Assembly (NCBI GenBank): GCA_965261725.1
Contig: CBDHDU010000034.1
Coordinates: forward strand, 202,095-266,094
Direction: 5' to 3'
Length of the DNA stretch: 64,000 bases
DNA from: CANDOC01 sp965261725
GTDB lineage: Bacteria > Pseudomonadota > Gammaproteobacteria > Pseudomonadales > Endozoicomonadaceae
Position 1 is the first letter of the stretch; each line of letters starts with the position of its first letter. Of the stretch, positions 26,769 through 33,725 are shown piece by piece. A model generated the notes under the pieces. It was given only the letters and a program-made list of their open reading frames with translations. It did no database searches and had not been told where the DNA came from. Made by a program: the position numbers and the translations under genes.

Positions 26769-27953
26769 TTAAAAGAATGCCTGAATGCCCGTTTGCGCTC
26801 GCCCGAGAATCAGCGCATGAATATCTTGTGTTCCTTCATAAGTGTTAACAACTTCCAGATTTACCATATGTCGCATCACAGGGTATTCATCTGAGATACC
26901 GTTACCTCCCAGCATATCGCGGGCTTCCCGGACAATACTAAGTGCTTTGCTGCAATTGTTTCTCTTCATCAGTGATATCAGCTCAGGAGAAAGCTGTCCT
27001 TCGTCTTTCATTCGTGAAGCGCGGAGGCTGCCCTGTAATCCCAAACTGATTTCAGTTTGCATATCGGCCAGCTTTTTCTGAATCAACTGATTGGCTGCCA
27101 GTGGGCGGTTGAACTGTTTTCTGTTCAAAACATAATCTCTGGCGGTATGCCAGCAGGTTTCTGCCGCGCCCAAAGCTCCCCATGAAATACCCAAGCGAGC
27201 GCTATTCAGGCAGCCGAAAGGACCTTTCAGCCCTGACACGTTGGGTAGAAGGTTGGTTTCAGGAACAAAAACCTCATCCATCACAATTTCGCCTGTAACG
27301 GAAGCGCGCAGTGCCAGCTTGCCTTCGATAACAGGCGCAGATAAACCTGGCATTCCTTTCTCAAGGATAAAACCGCGAATGATATCGTCGTCTGTTTTCG
27401 CCCATACAATAAAAATATCGGCAATGGGAGAGTTGGTTATCCACATCTTGCTTCCGCTCAGGAGATAACCGTCTTTGACGGTACGTGCGCGTGTAATCAG
27501 GTTGCCCGGGTCTGAGCCATAATCGGGCTCAGTAAGTCCGAAGCAGCCGATTAACTCACCTTTAGCAAGCTTTGGCAGATACTTCTGCTTTTGTTCTTCG
27601 CTGCCATAGGCATATATGGGATACATTACAAGGCTGGACTGAACGCTCATCATGGAACGGTAGCCGGAATCTACCCGCTCAATTTCGCGGGCGATCAGAC
27701 CATAAGCGACCTGACTCACACCGGGGCAGCCATAACCATTCAAAGGTGCGCCGAGTAACCCTATTGTACCCATTTCACGAAAAATAGCCGGATCGGTATT
27801 CTCATTACGAAAAGCATCGCGCACTCTGGGCTGAAGTTTATCCTGAGCGTAATGGCGGGCGGTATCCCTGATCATACGTTCATCGGCGGTTAACTGGTTT
27901 TCCAGTAAAAACGGATCTTCCCAGATAAGCTTTGCCCAGCCTGTATCGCTCAT
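26769..27953 (-). CDS. gcdH: Glutaryl-CoA dehydrogenase
   Basis: A 394-residue acyl-CoA dehydrogenase that oxidises and decarboxylates glutaryl-CoA to crotonyl-CoA in lysine, hydroxylysine and tryptophan breakdown. Typical features are GCFGLTEPDYGSDPGNLITRA (flavin and substrate loop), MWITNSPIADIFIVWAK, MLGGNGISDEYPVMRH and the C-terminal catalytic Glu in NTYEGTQDIHALILGRAQTG. The length matches GcdH. No acyl-CoA transferase or regulator is adjacent. Confidence 0.88.
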   Translation of the reverse strand: MSDTGWAKLIWEDPFLLENQLTADERMIRDTARHYAQDKLQPRVRDAFRNENTDPAIFREMGTIGLLGAPLNGYGCPGVSQVAYGLIAREIERVDSGYRSMMSVQSSLVMYPIYAYGSEEQKQKYLPKLAKGELIGCFGLTEPDYGSDPGNLITRARTVKDGYLLSGSKMWITNSPIADIFIVWAKTDDDIIRGFILEKGMPGLSAPVIEGKLALRASVTGEIVMDEVFVPETNLLPNVSGLKGPFGCLNSARLGISWGALGAAETCWHTARDYVLNRKQFNRPLAANQLIQKKLADMQTEISLGLQGSLRASRMKDEGQLSPELISLMKRNNCSKALSIVREARDMLGGNGISDEYPVMRHMVNLEVVNTYEGTQDIHALILGRAQTGIQAFF

Positions 27954-28185
27954 TATAAAACCTTTAAAGCTGTTGTTTCTTATTGTCAGTCGTTTATAGC
28001 GGCAGCATCAGGTGTAATGCAAGGGGTATCTCAGTGATGTGTGGCTAGCCCTGATCGGGGCGACCGGGTGACGGAGGTTCACCGACAACAATGACATCAT
28101 AGGTGGATTCATCTTCTACTGCATTTGAAGATGGCTATGTATATCTGCCAGCATTCTGTCCTGAGTGTCTAAGCGGGATACTGAT

Positions 28186-29040
28186 TTACTTTGCTTGCTG
28201 TCGTATAGAATCAAGCTTTTGACAAAGCGTGCTAACGCCTTCGAGTACACGGGGGCCGGGGGTCGATAGCAAGGCGTAGGGTACTATCAGGAAACTGTTA
28301 TTTTTGACTGCCGTTAGGGAAGAATGCTCTTTCCATGCATCCTGCAGCTGTGTTTTTGCCTGAGCATCTTTTCCATAAGCAACGATAAGCTGAGGGTCTG
28401 CTATCAGCAGCGTTTCGATACCAATTCGGGGGAAGTGACCTTCAACCTCCGAATAGATATTTTTCCCACCACAGAGCCTGATAGCATCATTCACAAAGTT
28501 GCTGCGCCCGATTGTCATCAGCGGGTCAAACCAGATTTGAAAAAACACAGTGACTGGTGCAGTGTCTGCATACCGGCTTTGCAGCAGTTGTAATCTTTCC
28601 TCGAAAGTATTGGCCGTGCTATCGGCTATAGCTGTTGTACCAGCCAGCTGCCCCAGCGTGCGGATTGATGCAGCAATATCTGTTAGTGATTTGGCCTGCA
28701 CTTCATGCAGAGGGATATTCAGACTCCTGAGTTGTGCTAAAACTGCCTTGGTATGGTAGCCCTCACCATCGACGATCAGGTCAGGTTTCAATGTCAGAAT
28801 TTGCTCAATATTGATGCTGATGTGAGTTGCTACCTTTGGCAGAGTACGCATATGCGATGGATAATTACTGTCGGCATCTACAGCAATGACTTTATCGCCT
28901 GCTCCTGCGCTGTATAGAAGTTCTGTTGTATGAGGTGACAGGCTGATAATACGCTGAGCGACCGCTGAATTGTTACCGGCAAAGGAATGTGTCGTCAGCA
29001 ATGCCAGAAATATAAAGGTCAGCCTTAAAAGAGATTGCAT
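28186..29040 (-). CDS. btuF: Vitamin B12 ABC transporter substrate-binding protein BtuF
   Basis: A 284-residue periplasmic binding protein of the BtuF/FhuD class with a signal peptide ending SFAG. Motifs include RIISLSPHTTELLYSAGAGD near the N-terminus, then LKPDLIVDGEGYHT and the C-terminal PGPRVLEGVSTLCQ. Its place directly downstream of a cobalamin adenosyltransferase-like gene and a riboswitch-controlled BtuB supports cobalamin as ligand over haem or siderophore. BtuC and BtuD are not in the window. The 230 bp downstream hold no clear gene. Confidence 0.82.
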   Translation of the reverse strand: MQSLLRLTFIFLALLTTHSFAGNNSAVAQRIISLSPHTTELLYSAGAGDKVIAVDADSNYPSHMRTLPKVATHISINIEQILTLKPDLIVDGEGYHTKAVLAQLRSLNIPLHEVQAKSLTDIAASIRTLGQLAGTTAIADSTANTFEERLQLLQSRYADTAPVTVFFQIWFDPLMTIGRSNFVNDAIRLCGGKNIYSEVEGHFPRIGIETLLIADPQLIVAYGKDAQAKTQLQDAWKEHSSLTAVKNNSFLIVPYALLSTPGPRVLEGVSTLCQKLDSIRQQAK

Positions 29041-29055
29041 AGGTTCAAAACTTAT

Positions 29056-29649
29056 TCAGGAGCCGACCGAACCATAGTTCGGGCTTATGTAAGGTATTTC
29101 GTCAATATCGAGCCGCTTTTTGATCACCACAGTCATCAGAAAAAACAGGTTAACCAATAAATTGGCAAACCGTGGCAATGTATCTGGAACCGGCTTTCCT
29201 TCAGCGTCAACCCGCACGAGTGCCCGGATAACTTTTTTACCCTGACTACGACAAATATTCAGCTCGGGTACCGGACGAGGGCCGCGAGGTAGAACAAAAC
29301 CGGTTATACGACTTTGAACTTCAGCGTGATATTGCTCATATAGTGTTTTGAAGTGCTCAAGATGAGATTCTTCGATACAGCAGCGCCCCCGGATAGAACC
29401 ATTCAGATGGAAAATCAGTGGCTGCAGTTCGTTAAGTGTTTCGAGAAGATCTATAAATGCATCATGATTTTGAGTTGCTTCAACAGCAGCTATTGCAGCA
29501 CCTACCTGAGCGCACCACTCATCTGTGAGCATTTCAAAATCGCAAAGACTGCTTTGCTCATGAATAAAAGGGTAACAAAGCTCGCGAATATCCCCTGAAT
29601 ATTTGATGTTCATACCTTGAACCTGTCTTTGTAGTGATGCCGTTATCAC
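29056..29649 (-). CDS. PduO-type ATP:cob(I)alamin adenosyltransferase-like protein
   Basis: A 197-residue, mostly helical protein. The core YSGDIRELCYPF, then LNELQPLIFHLNGS, FVLPRGPRPVPELNICRSQGKKVIRAL and RFANLLVNLFF follow the layout of PduO-type adenosyltransferases. In those, an R-S-x-x-x-R helix and an N-x-L/S-x-x-L/F helix bind ATP and cobalamin. It is divergent: the usual LPGGS is LPRGP. An ATG at 29610 (MNIKYSGDI) is an alternative and perhaps better start. It lies between btuF and btuB, so a role in making adenosylcobalamin is likely. Confidence 0.68.
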   Translation of the reverse strand: MITASLQRQVQGMNIKYSGDIRELCYPFIHEQSSLCDFEMLTDEWCAQVGAAIAAVEATQNHDAFIDLLETLNELQPLIFHLNGSIRGRCCIEESHLEHFKTLYEQYHAEVQSRITGFVLPRGPRPVPELNICRSQGKKVIRALVRVDAEGKPVPDTLPRFANLLVNLFFLMTVVIKKRLDIDEIPYISPNYGSVGS

Positions 29650-29680
29650 AAAGGTGTGATAACGGCAGGGTGCAAGTTGA

Positions 29681-31606
29681 TTAGAAATCCGGTGTATAAG
29701 TTACACTGGCAAAGACACCAAATGGTTCGCTTTTATAGCCTTTTGTTGTCTGGTATTCCTTATCAAGCAGGTTGACCAGCTTTACCTGTCCTTTCAGGGA
29801 AGAGCTGAAACGATAACCTGCCCGTACATCAACTGTACCGAAGCCCGGTAGTTCCTGAGTATTGGCGGCATCGTTGTAGGTTTTGCTTTGAGCCCGGAAT
29901 GAACCACCGATGCTGAATGCACCGTATTGACGGTCTGCATTAACCGCCACCATTTGCTTGGCGCGTTTAACCAGTTGCTTATTGGTTTTACGGTCTTCCG
30001 GGTCAAGTAACGTCAGTGTCGTATTAACCTGCCATGCTGCGATAACAGTATCCAGCTGCGCTTCCATACCGATGATGCGGGCTTCATCGACATTGGTCGG
30101 AGTATTGATATCTTTTTCGCTTGATGCAGCTGATTGAATTAGATCATCAATATTATTTTGGAATGCGGAAATACTCCAGCTACCAAAGCTTGCTTTCCCT
30201 TTTAGTTGAATTTCGAAATTTTCAGATTTCTCCGGCTTAACATCAGGGTTACCTTTATAGCCTGGATATAATAAGTCACCTGTGTTTGAGTCATAAAAAG
30301 GAAGAATTTTCGGGTAATAAAGATCCCAAAAAGTAGGTGCTCGGAAGGCGGTTCCATACGATGTTATTACGCGCATCTGTGATGGAAGGTCTATCCCCCA
30401 CGCAATATTACCTGTTGTATCTTCCCCATATGCTTCATTGTTGTCATGGCGTAATCCAATTTGAAGGTCATGACCATCAAACTGGGATTGGTTTTGAACA
30501 AAAATAGCTTTGTTATCGCGAGAGTCTTCTTTTTTTCCTGAGGCGTCAGTCAGGGTTGGACTGTTATCGACACGATCATTGTAGTAATCGAGGCCAGCTG
30601 TCAGAAGCTGGGACTCATGCCAGGCAATATCATTCTGCCAAGTTGCGGTATTTCTCCAGACTTTCAGTTTGCTGGTATTTTCATCACTACCACCGTAGAC
30701 CTTTGTGTAATCTAGTCCGTAATTCCTGCTCCATCCTGTCTCAAAGCGACTTTGCCAAATATCATTTACAGGTACACTGATATAAACATTAGCTGATGAA
30801 TTTGTGAAATCAGTATAGGTATGACTCGATGAGAGGTAATCAGTTTCAACCTTGCCCTCAGAGTTCATTGCGTTAAAACCGATTTCTACATCACTCTCAA
30901 AACGATGAATCACACTGGCATTTAAAGATTTATTTCGATAAGCATCTCTGTCTGCCATTGTACCTGTTTTGTTTGAAGTGAAATCATACCCACCAGTTTC
31001 ATACAGGCTCGCACCAAGATTAAATCGGGTATTGCCAGTTTGACCACCATACTGCAATGCATAATTTCCGGTGCTTCGGCTGCCTCCACCCACAGTCATG
31101 CTCAGTGATGGCTTACCAGAACCTTTACGGGTAAAAATTTGAATAACACCACCAACAGCATCAGCACCATAAAGGCTGGAGTGTGGTCCGCGCACAATTT
31201 CAATCCGCTCGATCTGATCCGGGTTCAGATACTGCAATGTTGCACCACCTGCGGCAGCAGAATTAACCCGAACACCGTCAACTAATACCAATGTTTGCGA
31301 TGAGCTTGCTCCACGGATAAAGACAGAAGCAATAGCCCCCGGTCCACCGTTACGTGTTACCTGCAAACCGGGCGCACGTTCCAGCAATTCAGGAACATCC
31401 TGCGCCTGACTTCGTTCAATCTGCTCACGGGTAATAACAGTAACCGGCGCCAGTGCATCATCAACACTTTGAGCGGTACGGCTGGCGGTTACAACGATCG
31501 TTTCAAGTTCCTGTACCTCTGCAATTGCTGAAGAGGAGAGACCTGTGAGTATGCAGGACGCAGTCAGTGCCATAACCCGGGCACCGTTTGCATTAACCGG
31601 ATGCAT
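29681..31606 (-). CDS. btuB: TonB-dependent vitamin B12 receptor BtuB
   Basis: A 641-residue outer-membrane receptor. After a signal peptide (cleavage near SSAIA, residue ~29) comes the TonB box ETIVVTASR, then the plug domain (RAPGLQVTRNGGPGAIASVF and VLVDGVRVNSAAAGG, to about residue 165). A 22-strand barrel ends with an aromatic residue (YTPDF). BtuB imports cobalamin using TonB energy. A cobalamin riboswitch lies in its leader, so expression should fall when B12 is plentiful. It is the first gene of a btuB, adenosyltransferase, btuF cluster. Confidence 0.88.
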   Translation of the reverse strand: MHPVNANGARVMALTASCILTGLSSSAIAEVQELETIVVTASRTAQSVDDALAPVTVITREQIERSQAQDVPELLERAPGLQVTRNGGPGAIASVFIRGASSSQTLVLVDGVRVNSAAAGGATLQYLNPDQIERIEIVRGPHSSLYGADAVGGVIQIFTRKGSGKPSLSMTVGGGSRSTGNYALQYGGQTGNTRFNLGASLYETGGYDFTSNKTGTMADRDAYRNKSLNASVIHRFESDVEIGFNAMNSEGKVETDYLSSSHTYTDFTNSSANVYISVPVNDIWQSRFETGWSRNYGLDYTKVYGGSDENTSKLKVWRNTATWQNDIAWHESQLLTAGLDYYNDRVDNSPTLTDASGKKEDSRDNKAIFVQNQSQFDGHDLQIGLRHDNNEAYGEDTTGNIAWGIDLPSQMRVITSYGTAFRAPTFWDLYYPKILPFYDSNTGDLLYPGYKGNPDVKPEKSENFEIQLKGKASFGSWSISAFQNNIDDLIQSAASSEKDINTPTNVDEARIIGMEAQLDTVIAAWQVNTTLTLLDPEDRKTNKQLVKRAKQMVAVNADRQYGAFSIGGSFRAQSKTYNDAANTQELPGFGTVDVRAGYRFSSSLKGQVKLVNLLDKEYQTTKGYKSEPFGVFASVTYTPDF

Positions 31607-31784
31607 ATGAAAATTTTCCTTAGTGACAATTTTTGTGAAGCAGTAGAACCCGGCGTCATGATGAGATGAAGGACACGCGGTAATTGCTGTTTATTGTTGT
31701 GTCAGAAGGCGGGTATTGGTTGGCACAGCAAACCCAGTGTCGACAAATTAAAGTTGTCGGCGCTGAAATCAGTCATGTTGCCGG

Positions 31785-31980
31785 ATAGACCCGTCCGGAG
31801 TGACACAATGGTTATAACGGCAGGTTTCCTGACTTCAGGGTCATCACTGTATGGCTGGCCTTCCCGGAAAATTCCAGTGGCATCTATTCGCAGCTTTACG
31901 AATAAAACGATGAGCCATCAGCTCTCCTGTTACAGTTGCGGGTACAGTTCGGAACTTTCATCCGATTCCCTTTTAATCTC
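31785..31980 (-). promoter_or_regulatory. Cobalamin riboswitch
   Basis: Reading the minus strand toward btuB, the conserved elements appear in order: AAAGGGAA near 31973, GCAACTGT near 31935, GCCACTG, GGGAAGG, and a B12-box AGTCAGGAAACCTGCC at 31819-31834 (consensus AGCCAGGAGACCTGCC). The spacing fits a full aptamer. It ends about 180 bp before the btuB start and should repress btuB, and probably the genes after it, when adenosylcobalamin binds. Confidence 0.88.
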
Positions 31981-31989
31981 GCAAAAGCA

Positions 31990-32386
31990 AGACACCGCTA
32001 TAAACGCGGCTGATTCTATCATGATTTGAAGTCAATGCTTTGGTCTGTTTACAGATAAAGCTTCGGTTTGTTTTGGAACTGTAAACTTAACTTGTAGAAA
32101 ATTTACTTAAAAAAAGTTGAGGTTGCGGGTATGTGTTTTCCGTAGCTCAGGTTCTGGTTTTGCATGATTTTCCTGAAAAGAAAAGATGTGACGCTCTTGT
32201 TTTTTCGTGTGGCGAGAATGGCTTAGCGGTTTGCCTTGTTGCGAGTGCGGTCTCCCTGTATGCGTGTTGTTGTTTGAATAAGTGTAGGATCAGGTTCTGA
32301 AAAATGAGCGATAATATGGATGGGCTCAGGCAGAGATAATCTCTATTTTCTCTACTACGCCGCCCTCTGTAACCGGATTTATATCA
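31990..32386. other. Intergenic region between the btuB leader and ackA
   Basis: About 400 bp with no gene that I can support. It must contain the minus-strand promoter for the cobalamin riboswitch and the plus-strand promoter for ackA. An 11-codon frame starts near 32303 (MSDNMDGLRQR) just ahead of the ackA leader hairpin; it could be a leader peptide, but it is too short to trust. Confidence 0.4.
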
Positions 32387-32427
32387 AACCAGATAACACA
32401 CCGGGTTATCTGGTTGGTTTTGTTTTT
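32387..32427 (+). terminator. Terminator-like hairpin in the ackA leader
   Basis: A perfect 11-bp stem (AACCAGATAAC paired with GTTATCTGGTT) with a 7-nt loop is followed by GGTTTTGTTTTT. It has all marks of an intrinsic terminator, but it ends only about 27 bp before the acetate kinase ATG. No gene upstream on this strand would need it, so it may be an attenuator or the end of a small RNA. Confidence 0.7.
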
Positions 32428-32453
32428 AAATTCCAGACGGGAATCGTTAGGTC

Positions 32454-33641
32454 ATGAGTCAAGAAAATATCCTGATTATCAACTGTGGTAGTTCTTCCCT
32501 GAAGTTCGCGGTCATCAACCCGAAGACTGAAGAAGAATTCATTAACGGTCTGGCTGAGCGTCTGGGCAGCCCGGAAGCGGGTCTGCGCTGGAAGATCAAC
32601 GGCGAGAAAGGCAAGCAGCCGATTGCTGATGCTGACCATGATTCCGCTATCGGTGCCCTGCTGGCGCTGCTGCGTGATGTGAATCTGGTTGAAACCATCG
32701 CAGCTGTTGGTCACCGTGTTGTTCACGGTGGTGAGTCCTTCAAGGAATCCTGCCTGGTTACTGAAGAAGTACTGACCGCTATCGAAGAGTGCACTCACCT
32801 GGCTCCGCTGCACAACCCGGCTAACCTGACCGGTATCCGTGTCGCTCAGAAATACTTCCCTGAACTGCCGCAGACTGTTGTCTTCGACACTTCTTTCCAC
32901 CAGTCCATGCCGAAGCAGGCTTACATGTACGCTGTTCCTTACAGCCTGTACCGTGAGCACGGCGTTCGTCGTTACGGCTTCCACGGCACCAGCTACCGTT
33001 ACGTTAGCCAGCAGGCTTCTGAAATGCTGGGTCTGGATGTAAACAAGAGTGCACTGCTGATCGCTCACCTGGGTAACGGTGCCAGTGCTGCAGCCGTTCT
33101 GAACGGTGAATCTGTCGACACCACCATGGGTCTGACTCCGCTGGAAGGTCTGGTAATGGGTACCCGCTCCGGTGACGTAGACCCTAACCTGTTCAGCTTC
33201 CTGCACAAAGAATGTGGTTACGACATTCAGCAAATTACTGACCTGCTGAACAAGCAGAGTGGTCTGTTGGGTCTGTCTGAACTGAGCAACGACTGCCGTG
33301 CAATTGAAGAAGCCATGGAAGAAGGCCACGAACAGGCGACGCTGGCTATGGATGTATTCTGTTACGTACTGGCTAAGAAGCTGGCGGGCATGAGCGTTGC
33401 CATGGGTCGTATCGACGGTCTGGTATTCACCGGTGGTATCGGCGAAAACTCCGACATCATCCGTAAGCGTGTTGTTGAAATGATGGGCATCTTCGGCTTC
33501 CAGATCGACGAAGAACTGAACCTGAAGCACCGCTTCGGTGGCGAAGGCGTTATCACTAACAACGAAGGTCCTAAGGCGCTGGTTGTAGCAACCAACGAAG
33601 AGCTGATGATCGCACGTGATACCGCTACGCTGATCGGCTGA
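32454..33641 (+). CDS. ackA: Acetate kinase
   Basis: A 395-residue acetate kinase, which makes ATP and acetate from acetyl phosphate. Signatures are LIINCGSSSLKFAVIN at the N-terminus, VGHRVVHGG, VFDTSFHQSMP, RRYGFHGTSYRYV and VFTGGIGENS near the C-terminus. The length matches the family. Codon choice is strongly biased to C-ending and CTG codons, a mark of high expression. The usual partner pta is not beside it. A terminator-like hairpin precedes the start and a strong terminator follows. Confidence 0.95.
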   Translation: MSQENILIINCGSSSLKFAVINPKTEEEFINGLAERLGSPEAGLRWKINGEKGKQPIADADHDSAIGALLALLRDVNLVETIAAVGHRVVHGGESFKESCLVTEEVLTAIEECTHLAPLHNPANLTGIRVAQKYFPELPQTVVFDTSFHQSMPKQAYMYAVPYSLYREHGVRRYGFHGTSYRYVSQQASEMLGLDVNKSALLIAHLGNGASAAAVLNGESVDTTMGLTPLEGLVMGTRSGDVDPNLFSFLHKECGYDIQQITDLLNKQSGLLGLSELSNDCRAIEEAMEEGHEQATLAMDVFCYVLAKKLAGMSVAMGRIDGLVFTGGIGENSDIIRKRVVEMMGIFGFQIDEELNLKHRFGGEGVITNNEGPKALVVATNEELMIARDTATLIG

Positions 33642-33667
33642 TCTTTTAGATAGACTTTGTGTGCTTT

Positions 33668-33704
33668 AAAGGCCATACCGTTAATGCGGTATGGCCTTTT
33701 TTTG
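33668..33704 (+). terminator. Intrinsic terminator after ackA
   Basis: The stem AAAGGCCATACCG pairs with CGGTATGGCCTTT around a short loop and is followed by a run of T (GGCCTTTTTTT). It lies 27 bp after the ackA stop. The A-rich 5' side could also let it work for the convergent gene on the minus strand. Confidence 0.88.
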
Positions 33705-33725
33705 AAGATTGTAAAACAGAGCTTT

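Noticed and set aside
27954..28185. A possible small gene between gcdH and btuF
   Set aside because: A minus-strand frame reads STYDVIVVGEPPSPGRPDQG before a stop, but it is short, has no start codon and matches nothing I know. It is left as possible debris.
32406..33530. A 374-codon open frame antisense to ackA
   Set aside because: It lies wholly opposite a certain gene. Its Gln/Thr/Val-rich composition is what the complement of strongly biased CTG, GTT and GAA codons produces. No start context or homology supports it.
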